From Orientallactaga sibirica (Eukaryota; Chordata; Mammalia; Rodentia; Dipodidae): a stretch of DNA of 64,000 nucleotides. The stretch is from NCBI GenBank assembly GCA_036365145.1, contig JAEOAD010000052.1:11469501-11533500 (forward strand), given 5' to 3'. Shown here in pieces: positions 41,629-53,599 of this stretch. A model generated the notes under the pieces. That model was not told where the DNA came from and did no database searches. It worked only from the letters and a program-made list of their open reading frames with translations. The first letter of the stretch is position 1; each line of letters begins with the position of its first letter. Both the position numbers and the translations under genes were made by a program.

Positions 41629-44600
41629 ATTGCATTGTTTTTTTCTTACTGCTGAGTAGAATTCCATTGTGTAAATGTATCACAACTTTGTTAACCATTC
41701 ATCCAGTGTTGGACACCTGGGTTGGTTCCAGTTTTTAGCTATTATGAATTGAGCAGCTGTGAACGTGGTTGAGCAGATATCTCTGCAGTGAAGCATGGAG
41801 TGTTTAGGGTAAATGCCCAGTAAGGGAATAGCTGGGGCTGTTGGTAGCTCTATATTCATTCTTTTTAGGAGTCTCCATATTGATTTTCCTAGTGGTTGTA
41901 CAAGTTCACATTCCCACCAACAGTGGATGAGGTTCCTCTTTCCCACATCCTCGCCAACATTTGTTGTTATTAGATTTTTTAATGATTGCCATCCTTACTG
42001 GAATAAGGTGGAATCTCATGGTTGTTTTAATTTGCATTTGCCTAATGTTTAGGGATGTTGAACATTTTCTTAAGTGTGTGTTAGCCATTTGTATTTCTTC
42101 CTTTGAGAGCTTTCTGTCAGTTCCCTGCCCCATTTTTGAAGCAGGTGTTTGATTTTTCACTGTTTAGTTTTTGAGTTCTTTGCAGATTATAGATATTAGA
42201 CCTCTGTCCATGGTATAGCTGGTGAAAATTTTCTCCCATTCTGTGGGTAATCTATTGGCTCTGATTATGGTATGTTTGTTTGTGCAAAAGCTTTTTAGCT
42301 TCATGAGATCCCATTGCTTGAATGATTGTTTAATTTTCTGGGCTACTGGGCTTTGTTCAGAAAGTCTTTCCCCACTCCTCTATCATGGAGAGTGCCTCGT
42401 ACTTTTTCTTCTTGCAAGAGAAGAGTTTCAGGTCTTATATTGAGGTCTTTCATCCATTTGGACTTGTTTTTTGTGTATAGTGAGATAAGTGGGTCTAGTT
42501 CATTTTTCTACATATGGTCATCCAATTTGTCCAGCACCATTTGTTGAAGATCCTGTCTTTTCTCCAGTCTACATTATTGGCACCTTTGTCAAAGATCAAG
42601 TAGCTGCAGTTACTTGACCTAAGGCCCAGGTCTTCAACTCAGTTCCATTGGTCTATATTTCTGTTTTTATGCCAGTACCGTGTCGTTTTTGTTACTATGG
42701 CTTTGTATTATGGCTTTAGATTGGGTGTATGTTTGGATATCTGAGGCCTGCTGCTATTCCGTATGAATTTTGAGATCATCTTTTTCTATCTCTGTGAAGA
42801 ATGATGCTGGAATTTTTATTGGTATTGCGTTAAATTTGTATATTGATTTTGGTAGAATTGCTATTTTCACAATATTAATTCTACCTATCCAGGAGCATGG
42901 GAGGTCTTTCTATCTTCTTGAGACCTCCTTGATTTCTTTCTTGAATTTTTAGTGTTTTCATTATATAGGTTTTCACATCATTGGTTAGTGTTATTCTAAG
43001 GTATTTAATTTTCTTGTTGCTGTTGAAAATGGGACAGCCTCACTGATCTTTTTCTCTGTATATTTGTCCTTTGTATATAGAAAGGGTACTGATTTTGTGT
43101 GTTGATTTTGTATCCTGCCACTTTACTGAAGGAATTAATCATCTTTAGTAGTTTTGAGATGGAGACTTTCAGGTCACTTATATATGGGATCATGTCATCT
43201 TCAAAAAGGGCTAATTTGACTTCTTCCTTTCCAATTTGAATCCCTTTTATTTCTTTCTCCTGTCTCATTTCTTGGGCTAGTACTTTTGGGCTAGTGGTGA
43301 GAGTGGGCACCCCTGACTTGTTCCCTATCTCAAGACTCCTTGAGTCTTTCCTATTAAGTATTATTTGGGCTTTAGGAGCTTTATATATAGCCTTTAGTGT
43401 GTTGAGATATAAACCCTCCATGCCTATTCTCTCCAGCATTTTGATCACGAAGTGGTGTTGTCTTTTTTTCAAAGGCCTTCTCTGCATCATTTGAGATGAT
43501 CAGGTAGTTCTTGTGATTAAGTTTATTTATGTGGTGTATTATGTTGACCATTTACCATATGTTGAACCATCCCTGCATCCCTGGAAAGAAGCCTACTTGA
43601 TCAAAGTGGATGATGCTTTGTAATGTGTGGTTGAATTTGGTTTGCGAGGATTTTGTTCAGGATCTTTGCATCTGGGTTCATCAGGGATATAGGCCTATAG
43701 CTTTCTTTTCTAGTTGGATCTCTGCCTGGGTTTGGTATTAGGGTGATGCTCGTTTCATAATAGGGGTTGGGGAGCATTTCCTATTCTCCAATTATGTGAA
43801 ACAGTTTGAGAAAATTTGGTTTCAGCTCCTCAATGAAGGTTTGATAGAATTTGGCTGAGAAGCCATCTGATCCTGGACTTTTCTTTTGGGGGAGGTTTTT
43901 GGTTACCTTTTCGTTCTCCATGGATGAGATAGGTTTGTTTAGGAGATTAATCTGTTCTGAATTTAGTTTTGGTAGGTGGTAGGTGGCTAGGAATTCATCA
44001 ATTTCTTCCAGTTTTGTGGAGTAGGGGTTGTTCATTGATGTTTGTTGTAATGTCTCCTTTTTCATTTCTTACTTTGTTAATTTGAGACTTCACTGTTTTT
44101 CACTTGATCAAATTGGCCAGGGGTTTCTAAATCTTATTTATTTTGTTAAAGATCCAGCTCTTGTTTCACTGATTTTCTTAATTGTTTTCTTAGTTTCCAA
44201 TTAATTGGGCTGGGTGTGGTGGTGCATCTGCTCTGATCTTGATTATTTCTTTCCATCTGGAGCTCTTAGGGTTGGGTTCTTCTTGTTTTTCCAATGGCTT
44301 TAGGTGGACAGTTAGGTTTTTAATTTGGGATCTCTCTGTCTTTGTTATGAAGGCATTTTGTGCTATGAATTTTCTCCTTTATGTTGTGTGACTGCCTTCA
44401 TTGTGTCCCATAAGTTTTCGTGAGTTATATTTTCATTATCATTCAATTCTAAGAATTTTACTTTTTTTTTTTATGTCTTCCACAACCCATTCATTGTTTA
44501 AAAGTGTGTTGTTCAGTCTCCAGGAGATAGTGGAGTTCCTGATGTGTCTATTGTTAATTTCTAGCTTTAAAGCATTGTGATCTGACATGATATGGGAAGC

Positions 44601-45240
44601 TACTTCACTATTCCTGAATTGATGGAGACATGCTTTATGGCCTAATATATGGTCTATTTTGGAGAAAGTACCTTGGGCTGCTAAGAAGAATGTGTATTCT
44701 GTAGAATTGGGGTGAACATTTCTGAAGATGTCCATTAGGTCTAGTTGATCTATGGTGTTGTTCAGCTCTCTTATTTCCCTGTTGATTTTCTGCTTGGATG
44801 ATCTGTCTATTGATGATAATGGAGTATTGAAGTCCCCAACTGTGATAGTGTTGGTGTTTATTTCTGTTTTGTTGTCAAGTAGGTTTTGTTTGATAAACTC
44901 TCGTGCACCTGTGTTTGCTTCATATAGATTTACGATTGTGACGTGCTCATGTTGGATCATTCCCTTGACGAGTAAGAAGTGACCTTCTTTGTCCTTTTTG
45001 ATTACTTTTGGTTTAAAGTCTATTTTTATCAGATACTAATATAGCAACACCTGCTTGTTTCTTATTCCCCTTTGTTTGGAATATCATTTCCATCCTTTCA
45101 CCCTGAGGAGGTGTCTGTCTTTAGTGGTGAGGTGGGTTTCTTGAAAACAGCAGATAGAAGCATTCATTTTTTTGATCCACCCTGTTAACTTGTGTCTTTT
45201 GATGGGTGAGTTAAGACTGTTAATATTTTTAGGGTATCCC
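41629..45240 (-). pseudogene. L1 ORF2 relic (endonuclease and reverse transcriptase)
   Basis: The N-terminal stretch (about 44439-45235) shows endonuclease motifs GDFN, KIDHIL and SDHNAL in order. The RT region follows: KSPGSDGF and FYQTF near 43781-44065, then FEDD near 43160-43210 where active L1s have FADD or YADD. The C-terminal segment (41680-42160) has the CWRGCGKEE cysteine motif. At least six stops or frame changes divide the relic. It would have nicked target DNA and copied L1 RNA when intact; it cannot now. Confidence 0.9.
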
Positions 45241-45264
45241 ACAGTTCCCTCATATTCTAGTCAC

Positions 45265-45474
45265 ATGATTTTTTGAACTTAACAAAGGCTTTTGGATTCC
45301 CAATGAATTTCTTCTTGTCTTGTCTTTCAGCTCAGAGGTTCCATCTTCCACATGTTAGTGAGGGGTTCTAGAGAGGTTTTTAAAAGCTCTGTTTGATTTT
45401 TGTTTCCTGTTGTGTTATTTTGCATCATGTCTATCTCTCTCTCTCTTTTTTTTTGAGGTACAATTTTCAGTTCA
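45265..45474 (-). pseudogene. L1 ORF1 remnant and inter-ORF segment
   Basis: Lies between ORF2 and the HMGB3 insertion. It continues the ORF1 coiled-coil type of sequence (Lys/Glu-rich), interrupted by stops. Only about 200 bases remain where roughly 600-700 would be needed for the ORF1 RNA-binding and C-terminal domains. An internal deletion is therefore likely. Confidence 0.5.
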
Positions 45475-45489
45475 AGGTCTGATTTTCTT

Positions 45490-47012
45490 TTTTAAAAAAT
45501 GTAATACTGTTTGTTTAACTTCAAAAACATCTCAGCATTCTAAACATGCAAACAATAACCGAATGTTGCAAATCGTGTCTAAGTACAGAGGGCCCTTGAA
45601 CGTTCAATGATGCAGTAGTTCTTTTGCTTTGCTGACAACAACAAGTTCTAGTTTAGAAACTTAGTTTGAAAATCTACTGCACTTAATTAAAAGAATAACT
45701 CCAAGCACTTCTTCTCATGCCAGCTGACCCCACCCTCCTTTTCCACAACTAAGAATATCAGCAGAATGCTGTGTCACTCTATACAAAACAAGACACCTGA
45801 AGCTAAGCGGATGCTCACTGCAGTGTCAACAGGTCCAGCCTCACAGTGCACGCCCTGAGCTACAAGCCCCTCCAAAAGGCACCTCCCCCACCCCATTCTC
45901 CACGCCACACAAGGGGCATCAAGAGTTTGTCTCAGTCGTTTTGTCCTCTTTACAAACTAGAAATGTACAGTTGACAACTCAGGATTTCTACCCAATAACC
46001 ATATAGCTAATGCCACCTTACAAGCTGAAAACAAAATGCCAGAAACATCTCCAAATGCCTTGTCACACCAACAGCAAAGTGCACAGAGTGAGGACGACAT
46101 GATAGTGCCTTTTCATTTTAAAAATGCTTGGAAATATGTACAACTTTGATACAGTTTCAGGGTGCTCCAAACACCCATGGCCACTTCATGTAAACCACGG
46201 ACACGTTGAGAGACTACAATATGATCGTGATCGAGTTTTGTCATTAAACCGAATGAGGGCAATAGACATGGCTCAAGTGACACAAAGAGAGATGTGTCAG
46301 TCACGGCACTCCCTACTCTACGGTATTCACAAGGAGACAGATAAACAGTTTTTTATTCATCCTCTTCCTCCTCATCTTCCTCCTCTTCATCTTACTCTTC
46401 CACCTTTTTCTGGGCAAGCTTGGCATGACCCTTGGAGCCATCAAACTTCCCTTTGGACTTAGAGTCTGTGACATTCTTCTTGTACTTGGTCATATACAGC
46501 TGCTTCTCACTGCCACTTAAGTTATCCCACATCTCACCCAGCTCCTTGGCCACATCTCCAATAGAGATGCCCAGGTTTGTGGATTTGATCTTGGGATGGA
46601 ATTCTGAACAGAATAAGAAAAATCCAGACGGTGGTCTTTGGGGGCATTGAGGTTCTTTTTCTTCTTGCCTCCTTTAGCTGACCCGTAATCCTTCATTTCT
46701 TGATCATTGCATACTTTATCCACCTTTGCCATTTTATCAGGCCTGGATTCTCCTTGCTGGACATTGTTTTCCACCTCTCAGAACACATCTGGAAAACTCT
46801 GCAAAACTGACAAGGACCTCTGGGCTTTTTCTTCTTATGTTCGTCTCTGCAAGTCTGCACAGAGAAGGCCTAGGCAGACACCCTGCCCTTTGGCTTCTTG
46901 GGATCACCTTTAGCCATCCTGACTGTGTTGTTCCCTCGTCTGGGAGGGCAGGGCATGACGCGGCTCAGCACTCCCCAGCCTCGTGCTAGTTGACTCCACG
47001 AGAGCCACCTCG
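45490..47012 (-). pseudogene. HMGB3: HMGB3 processed pseudogene
   Basis: An intronless retrocopy of the chromatin protein HMGB3. The start codon is at 46915-46917 (MAKGDPKKPK). Box A is damaged by an early in-frame TAG and by frameshifts. The linker GGKKKK and box B ([14 protein letters not shown]) are clear. Box B carries SEKQLYMTK with a deletion afterwards, then [14 protein letters not shown] at 46392-46394 cuts the acidic tail; the original stop is at 46353-46355. HMGB3 rather than HMGB1 or HMGB2 because of [12 protein letters not shown], the NL-SEKQ stretch and the matching long 3' UTR. The A-rich tail complement lies at 45484-45494. An imperfect 15-bp target duplication, AGGTCTGATTTTCTT / AGGTCTGAGTTTCTT, lies at 45475-45489 and 47013-47027. 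It cannot make HMGB3. Confidence 0.93.
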
Positions 47013-47027
47013 AGGTCTGAGTTTCTT

Positions 47028-47407
47028 GATGCTTCCTGGAATTCATTCTTGTATTTGATCATTAAGTTTAATCAGCTGGTTATTGAAATCTCTATTTGTT
47101 GACTTGCCTTCAATTCATTTATTTAAATCTCTTTTGAGGCTTCTCTGATTTTTCTTCAATTAAGTTAAACCTAGTGACAAAAGCTGAGTGCTCTAAGAGA
47201 CATTTCTGCTTAATTTCATTTATACAACTGTTGGTTTTTGATTGCTTCCCATTCAGCAATTCTTTTGATCAGGGTCACATTGCTTGTTGTGTTTTCATTT
47301 TGGGATTCGATTTCTGTTGTTTTCTCTGCGATTTCATTGGAGGCTTCCATTGTGGGACAAGGCATCCTTGGTGGAGAGCTCTCATCTTTCTGATTTTTTT
47401 TTTTCAT
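47028..47407 (-). pseudogene. L1 ORF1 N-terminal relic
   Basis: From 47407 down, an open 63-codon stretch beginning MKKKNQKDES is Lys/Glu/Asn-rich with heptad-like spacing (EIAEKTTEIESQNENTT), as in the ORF1 N-terminal and coiled-coil region. It stops and shifts frame before the HMGB3 insertion point. Confidence 0.7.
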
Positions 47408-47589
47408 TGTGGTCTACCCATCTGGGGAAAAGTTTTATTTTCCTGAGGGGGAAGCAAGTATTTGTCTTTGTAGGAGCTTCAGTAAGTGTTCTGTTCCAAA
47501 TGTGAACCAAATTGGCAAATGATGGGGTTATAACCACAGATGTGCAGATTGTGGAGATTGCAGGTGCTTCAAAGGTACCTGGGGACCTG

Positions 47590-48110
47590 GGCGCTCTGGC
47601 CTACTCAGTCCCCTTGTGTGCACTCTTCAACACAAGGGGACCAGGGCTTGGGGACCCAGGAGCCTGTAAGCTAGGGTGCCAGGGACAAGAGGCCAGGTAC
47701 CACAGTGGCCCACGTACCCTCTGGCTCAAGAGAATAGGGCTTTGGGGATCCAGGGGATGGTTAATCAGGGAACCCAAGCAAAAGGCCTGCTTCCACAGAT
47801 GCAGGGACCAGGCTGCCCCAAGCCAGCAGCAGGTGTACGGGAACCAGAGAACTGGCAGGTGGGGATCAAACCAGGAACTCTGGCCTATTCACTCCCCAAG
47901 TGCACCCTCCGGGATTTGGGGACCCAGGGGCTATTCAGTCAGGAAGGTAGTGCAAGAACCCTGCTTCTGCAGCATGCTTGCAGGGTCCAGGTAGCCCCAA
48001 GCCAGCAGCAGGGGAAGCAGGACCAGGGAACTGGGAAACGGGGAAGGAACGGGGAGCTCTGGCTTACTCACTCCCCGTGCACACCCTCCAGAGCAGGGCA
48101 TCCCCTGTAA
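47590..48110 (-). repeat. L1 5'-UTR monomer-like repeats
   Basis: CTCTGGCCTACTCAGTCCCC (47598), CTCTGGCCTATTCACTCCCC (47879) and CTCTGGCTTACTCACTCCCC (48057) start related GC-rich units. GCCCCAAGCCAGCAGCAG recurs at 47814 and 47993. Intervals of about 280 and 179 suggest complete and partial monomers, the usual promoter organisation of rodent L1s. Confidence 0.75.
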
Positions 48111-48520
48111 AGTGTTCTGAACCCCCACCTCTAGGCACTTTACCCAGCACGTTCTAGCTGCCCTGGCCTCCTTGAACCCCAGATTCTGTCTCCTCGCCTG
48201 GGTAAGACTGGTAGGACCCCTTGGGAGTCCATGTTCTTTACCTAGGGCATTCCTCTCCACAGGGAGAAGTCAAGGTGACTGGAGGTCTCACCATATCAGT
48301 TGCCTTCCTCTTAACCCTGTGCTGACCACTGTCCTAAGTCTGAAACTTTTTCTTAGATTTTGGCCTTTTTAAACAGCTGTTTTATGGCAGGAAGCTGACA
48401 GAGGACAGTCTTATTCTATCATCACTCAAACTAGAAATTCAGTTCAATGGCTTTGAAAATAACCAATATCAAGTTAAAACACTAGTTCTGACAATGAATG
48501 GTTTTGTTACTTAAAGCAAA
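48111..48520. other. Unclassified, L1 5' flank
   Basis: The L1 5' boundary is uncertain and could extend to about 48370. No gene is recognised. Confidence 0.4.
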
Positions 48521-48536
48521 TGACTTCATATTTCTT

Positions 48537-48735
48537 TTTGTTTAAAAAAATATTTATCTCCATGCAGAGAAAGAGAGAGAGAGGATGGTCATGCCAGGGC
48601 CTCTAGCCACTGCAAATGAACTCCAGATGCATGAGCCACTTTGTGCATATGGCTTTATGTGAGTACTGGGGAATCAAACCTGGATCCTTAGGCTTTGCAG
48701 GCAAGCACCTTAATGGCTAAGCCATCTCTCTAGTC
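48537..48735 (-). mobile_element. tRNA-like SINE
   Basis: Perfect 16-bp target duplication TGACTTCATATTTCTT at 48521-48536 and 48736-48751. The short (GA)n body suggests loss of part of the CT stretch. Confidence 0.95.
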
Positions 48736-48851
48736 TGACTTCATATTTCTTAACCTTAATTGTCTAATCTCTATAATGGATTCCTATCCATATTCCTGTC
48801 AAAGGTTTTGGTCTGGGATGAAATAAAGCATATCAAAAGCTTAGCTTTAGA

Positions 48852-48975
48852 AGCTGGGTATGGTGGCACACACCTTTAATCCCAGCACTTGGGAGGCAGA
48901 GGTAGGAGGATTAGCATGAATTTGAGGCCAGCCTGAGACAACATAGTGAATTACAGGTCAGCTTGGAAAAAAAGA
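48852..48975 (+). mobile_element. B1 SINE
   Basis: GAAGCTGGGTATGGTGGCACAC to a short A tail. Somewhat diverged, with a tail of only seven A. Possible short target duplication CTTAGCTT on both sides. Confidence 0.9.
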
Positions 48976-49081
48976 AACCTTAGCTTCTTTTCAGAAAAGT
49001 GATGAAGTTACATTACATGTTACTTTAATACAAAATGAAAGATTTAGTTATCTGAAAATGCAATGGAAACAATACCAAAGG

Positions 49082-49400
49082 AACAGAGAAATACCTCAGT
49101 GAGTTAAAGTGCTCGCTACGCAAGCAGGAGGCTCTGAGTTCAGATCCCCGTTACCCATGGAGAGCCAGAGGTGGTAGTTTGCACCTGGTACTCCTGTGGT
49201 GAGATGGGAGGTGGAGACAGGAGAATCCTTGAAAGCTTATGGGCCAGCTAGCAGCCTGGTGCACACAGTTGTGAATAACAAGAGACCTACCTTAAATAAG
49301 ATGGAAGGCTAGGTAGGGACTGGGACTGACCTCCACACACATGCCATGAGAGGTCTGGGCTGCACTCAGGCACACACACAGAGACACACACATGCACAGA
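49082..49400 (+). mobile_element. B2/B3-type composite SINE
   Basis: AGAGAAATACCTCAGTGAGTTAAAG, GAGTTCAGATCCCC, then GGAGGTGGAGACAGGAGAATCC and a CACACACAGAGACACACACATG end, the same order as the copy at 33145. Confidence 0.65.
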
Positions 49401-49425
49401 AAGATTCTTTTAAAAAAGAAAGTAA

Positions 49426-49574
49426 GGACTGAAGAGATGGCTTAGTGGTTAAGGCACTTGCCTGAGAAGCCTAAGCCCAGGTTCAATTCCCCAGTAACCA
49501 CGTAAGCCAGATGCACATGGTGGTGCATGCATCTGGAACTTGTTTGCAGTGGCTAGAGGCCCTGGCATGCCCAT

Positions 49575-49614
<40 letters not shown>

Positions 49615-49651
49615 TCATAAATAATAAGTAAAAACACTTTAAAATATTTTT
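49426..49651 (+). mobile_element. tRNA-like SINE
   Basis: Target duplication AAAAGAAAGTAA / AAAAGAAAATAA at 49414-49425 and 49652-49663. Long (CT)n body. Confidence 0.92.
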
Positions 49652-49844
49652 AAAAGAAAATAATACTCAATAATGACAGTACCAAGCATTTATTAAGAAC
49701 ATCTAACAAACCCTTCCATTTTTTTTTATTCCTCATGACATTTATTTTCTATGAGCATGCTTGTTGCTGAGTCCCAAAGTAATTCTGCTTCTGAGGAAAG
49801 ATAATGGTGATCAAAAAAAAAAAAATCTTTTTTAAAATTAAATT

Positions 49845-50200
49845 TATTTATTTTATTTTTTTATTGACAACTTCTATATTTACAGACAAAAAACCATAAT
49901 ATTTCCCTCCCCTCCCCCATTCCCCTTCAGAACTCCGCTCTCCATCATATCCCCTCCCTCTCCCCATTAGTCTCTCTGGATCTGGTACAAATGACCTGAC
50001 TTTCTCCCAGCCTTTCCCACATGGCATTTTGCCTAATGATGCCATAGAGGGCACGTCAGAATCTTGCACGTAGTGTTTATGAAAACATTCCTCTATTTCA
50101 GTGGCCACCAAATATTTTATCCTCATCCTTTTATCACGTGAAATTTTACAGAGAATGACAACATATACATAAATCAGGCAAAAGCATTTCTCATTAATTT
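49845..50200 (-). mobile_element. L1 3'-UTR end
   Basis: TTTTTATTGACAACTTCTAT then CCCTCCCCTCCCCCATTCCC, the reverse of a G-rich L1 3' end. The right limit is uncertain. Confidence 0.65.
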
Positions 50201-50651
50201 GCATCAGTTTTATAAATTCAAGTAAATAGCTACATTTCAGTGCTACGTTTTAGAGTGAAATGTCAATATCAAGAGGTGCTTTTGATAAACACTAAGTAGA
50301 AACCTGGAGGTTTGGGATGTTGCCCTTTTACAGAGAAGATAATTCAAAGTGAACCACTAAACTTCAAAGCACCTCTATGGAGAAAGGCCGCTTTCTATTT
50401 GCCTGTTGGTTAAGGGCCTGCCCTGCTCTAGACTTGGGATTAGAAGGCATTGTCAAGTTCTTATGAATTCTGAGTCTTCATTGCATGGCTGGTGACTTTA
50501 TGTGTGATGGAATGCTGCCTCTTGCTTCTGCTCAGAAGTGAGACACACATTGTCGTCAGCATGTGCTAGATGGGCGATCATCAGACCCTTGGGTGTGTGG
50601 CCCTCTGCCATCTCGGGAGCCTTCAGTAATGACTTTTCTCTTGCCAGTCTG
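50201..50651. other. Unique sequence, nothing recognised
   Basis: No gene or repeat is recognised. Confidence 0.45.
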
Positions 50652-50815
50652 CTCACTCTTCAGTATCCAGAAGTAAACGAAGTTCAGGGGCCGAAGATCC
50701 TGCCACAATGCAGCTTCCTCTCAAGGCTGTAAGCCACAATAAACCCTCTTCTCCCAGCAGCTGCTTTTGGTGAGTGGTTTGTCCCAGCCTCGTGAAGCTA
50801 ACTACAGTGGGATGG
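50652..50815 (+). mobile_element. MaLR-like LTR, 3' end
   Basis: GGCTGTAAGCCACAATAAACCC then GCAGCTGCTTTTGGTGAGTGG and GCTAACTACAGTG, the polyadenylation region and end of an MT/ORR1-type LTR. The AATAAA is intact. Confidence 0.6.
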
Positions 50816-50887
50816 AGCCCAGAGCTTCGTGAGTGCTAGTCAGGGACTCTAACCCATTGAACTACATCCCCAACAGCATCACCATTT

Positions 50888-51114
50888 TTTAATATTTTAT
50901 TTTTATTTATTTATCAGAGAGAGAGGCAGAGTCAGGTAGAGATAGATAGAAAGAATGAGAGAATGGGTGTGCCAGGGCCTTCAGTCACTGCAAATGAACT
51001 CCAGATGCACGTGCCACCTTGTGCATCTGCCTTATGTGGGTCTTGGGGAATGGAACCGTGGTCCTTTGACTTTGCAGGCAAGCGCCTTAACCACTAAGCC
51101 ATCTCTCCAGCCCT
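50888..51114 (-). mobile_element. tRNA-like SINE
   Basis: Reversed head CTCTCCAGCCC. Flanks CAGCATCACCATTTTTT and AACATCATCATTTTTAT give a diverged target duplication. Confidence 0.9.
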
Positions 51115-52731
51115 AACATCATCATTTTTATGTATTGGTCTAGTTTCTCCAGAGGTCCCTGCATAAAAATATCAGATCAATGGGCCCATTCATTACTGTA
51201 AACATGTGGAATATGCCTTAATGGATTTTATTCTACCCAGATGGTTGGCACACCTGCATGGAGCTAGTGTGAACATATCAAATTGATTTATGGGGGAAAC
51301 TCCTTGAGAATTGAACACAGAATAAGCCAATGACTTAGCTGGGATCATTCACTCTTACTACCAGGTGGTGTGGGCCCCTTTGGCTAATCCATTAATATCC
51401 TGTCTCTATGGCTCTCCAGGAGTGAGAGGAGGAGGTCTTCAGTCAGATGGGTCTGAGATCATCCTTTACTTTCCCCTCACATTCAGTAGCTGATGACAGC
51501 CCTGTCCTCAAGACAGCTAGAGCTGTGCGCCCTCCCTCAGAACCGTGCGTGTTGTCCACGAGTCGGGCTTGGCTGAGACAAACTCCCACCCCACTGTCTG
51601 CTCCTAGGAGTCTGCATCAGTCTACCTCCTCAGCTGGGGGGCTTCTCTTCTGTCTTGGATTTGATGAGTTCAGCTATTTCTTCCTGAGGTTATCACCTTG
51701 TTATGAGCAGAGATATAAGCTGGCAAGGAGTAAGCAAGCTGACTGCAGAGTTGATGTGTTCAGCTGTTCAGTCAAATGACCTTATATGTGTCAAACGTGA
51801 TTACATCTGAAATAACACACGAGGGATCAAGGTCTGAAGAGGGGATGCTATATCCTTAGACTCCTGCCAGCACCTGTAAATTGGTAGAAATACTGGCTAA
51901 GTCAAGTATTTGAGCATGGGATCAAGATTCAGTTGGCCTCCATGAACAAAGAAAATAAGATCATTGGCAAGATCCAAGTGGAAGATGTTGGCTTTGGTGC
52001 CCGAGACCACTGGTATCCTCTGCACACGGTATTTCCAACTAGAGTTGAGACATCAATGTATTCAGAACACCTGAGTTCTCTAATGTCTTCCTGCTTGGAA
52101 CTGGTATCAGTGTATTTACTTGATCTGTGGACTCTTGGATCCATTTCATATTAGTTTAGAACCTCACCATGTACCTTATGGAAAAAAAAAAATCCATGCT
52201 AAATTGTATGGTTTAACACTGGATGGGTTGATAGATCTGATATTTTTTAAACTACATATCAATTGTATTGATATATCAATTTTATCAAAAGTGGCATATC
52301 ATTTTTTTTTCATCCCTACCAACTCATTCCTTTCAACTCGGGTGAAAAACTAGAACAAAGGCCATTTCCCAAGTTCATGCATTTTCCTCACTGGCCGGCA
52401 CCCCAGAGCCACTCATTCCTCTTCTGTCTACTCTTAATTTACAATAACTCGAACAAAAGTGATATCTGGTTTCTAAGTCCACAGCAGACTAAAGGAAGCT
52501 GAATGAAGGGATCAGACAGTGTCCACTGGCAGAAGAACTAAGGAAATTTGACAGCCTGTCAGATGATCACTGGACCAGAAGAATGGATCACTTTCAAAGC
52601 ATGCTTCAAGGAGGCAGAAAAGTATTGTACTTAGGAAAATCCTTTATTTACTCTAAATGATGCAGCGTAAAATAAACTGCCAGATGCATGCAGTATTCCT
52701 GATTTTGATACAGGATAAGTATGTATTCATA
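51115..52731. other. Unique sequence, nothing recognised
   Basis: About 1.6 kb without recognisable repeats. A 110-codon frame (51447-51779, +) is Ser-rich without domains. Nothing suggests an exon. Confidence 0.45.
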
Positions 52732-52745
52732 GCTTTGAAAGATTT

Positions 52746-53011
52746 AAAATTTTTTTTTTATTTAATTTTGGAGAGACAGAGAGAGATAGACAGAGAGGGA
52801 GACAGAAATGGGCGCGCCAGCAGTCTCTCAGCTGCTGTGAACGAAATCCAGATGTGTGCACCCCCTTGTGGGCAAGTGCGGCATTGCGTCCTTGCGTCAC
52901 TTTGCATCTGGCTAAACGTGGGACCTGGAGATTGGAACCGCTGGAGATTGGAACCAGCGTTCTTAGGCTTAGGAGGCAGGCACCTTAACCGCTAAGCCAT
53001 CTCTCCAGCCC
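52746..53011 (-). mobile_element. tRNA-like SINE, long subfamily, 18-bp repeat
   Basis: Perfect 14-bp target duplication GCTTTGAAAGATTT at 52732-52745 and 53012-53025. The string GGAGATTGGAACC occurs twice in tandem near 52927-52957, a small duplication in the B-box region. Confidence 0.95.
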
Positions 53012-53099
53012 GCTTTGAAAGATTTTCATGTGTATTCATTTGTTGAAATATTCTGCCACAGTAATGTTTTTAATAAAATAGTCACTGACTAGGTCCAGA

Positions 53100-53555
53100 T
53101 ATGAGCTACGTTCTCATTGCTGTTAACAGACACCTAAGCAGAAGCAACTTACAGGAGGAAAGGCTTCATTTTGGCTTACACTTTGAAAGGATAAAGGCCA
53201 GTTACCTTCTCATTGCTGGGACAACACACCCATCCAGAAGCAACTTACGGGAGGAAAGGGTTCATTTTGGCTCACAGTCTCAAGGGAAATTTCACCTTGG
53301 TGGAGGAAGCATGGCAGAGCAGAGGCTAGACATCACATCTTGTCACATGAGCTGAGAGGCAGCGGCAAGAATGAGAGAGCTGGCCAACACCCAGGTAACG
53401 AGACGAATAAACCTCCAAGTCTGTCCCCAGCAAGGAAGGCTCCCCCTCCCCCTCCCAATCTGCCACCAGCTGGGGACCAAACATTCAGACACGTGAGGCT
53501 GTGGAGGACATTTAAAAAATATATTTTATTTATTTATTTGAGACAAAGAAAGAGG

Positions 53556-53599
<44 letters not shown>

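Larger units (their letters stand above)
40050..48110 (-). mobile_element. Large L1, nearly full length but defective
   Basis: Read on the minus strand: 5'-UTR monomers (47590-48110), an ORF1 N-terminal relic, an ORF2 relic (41629-45240) and a 3' UTR (40050-41300). A SINE (41357-41610) and an HMGB3 processed pseudogene (45490-47012) are inserted. ORF1 lacks its RNA-binding half. ORF2 is broken by many stops and frameshifts. Both inserts have their own target duplications, so they landed after the L1. The L1's own duplication was not found. Confidence 0.9.

Noticed and set aside
45490..47012. Functional HMGB3 gene
   Set aside because: No introns, A-tail, target duplication, an early stop in box A, frameshifts and a stop in the acidic tail mark it as a processed pseudogene.
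47512..48110. Open frames of 160 and 144 codons, + strand
   Set aside because: They run through GC-rich L1 5'-UTR monomers in the antisense direction and are Gly/Pro/Gln-rich without domains.
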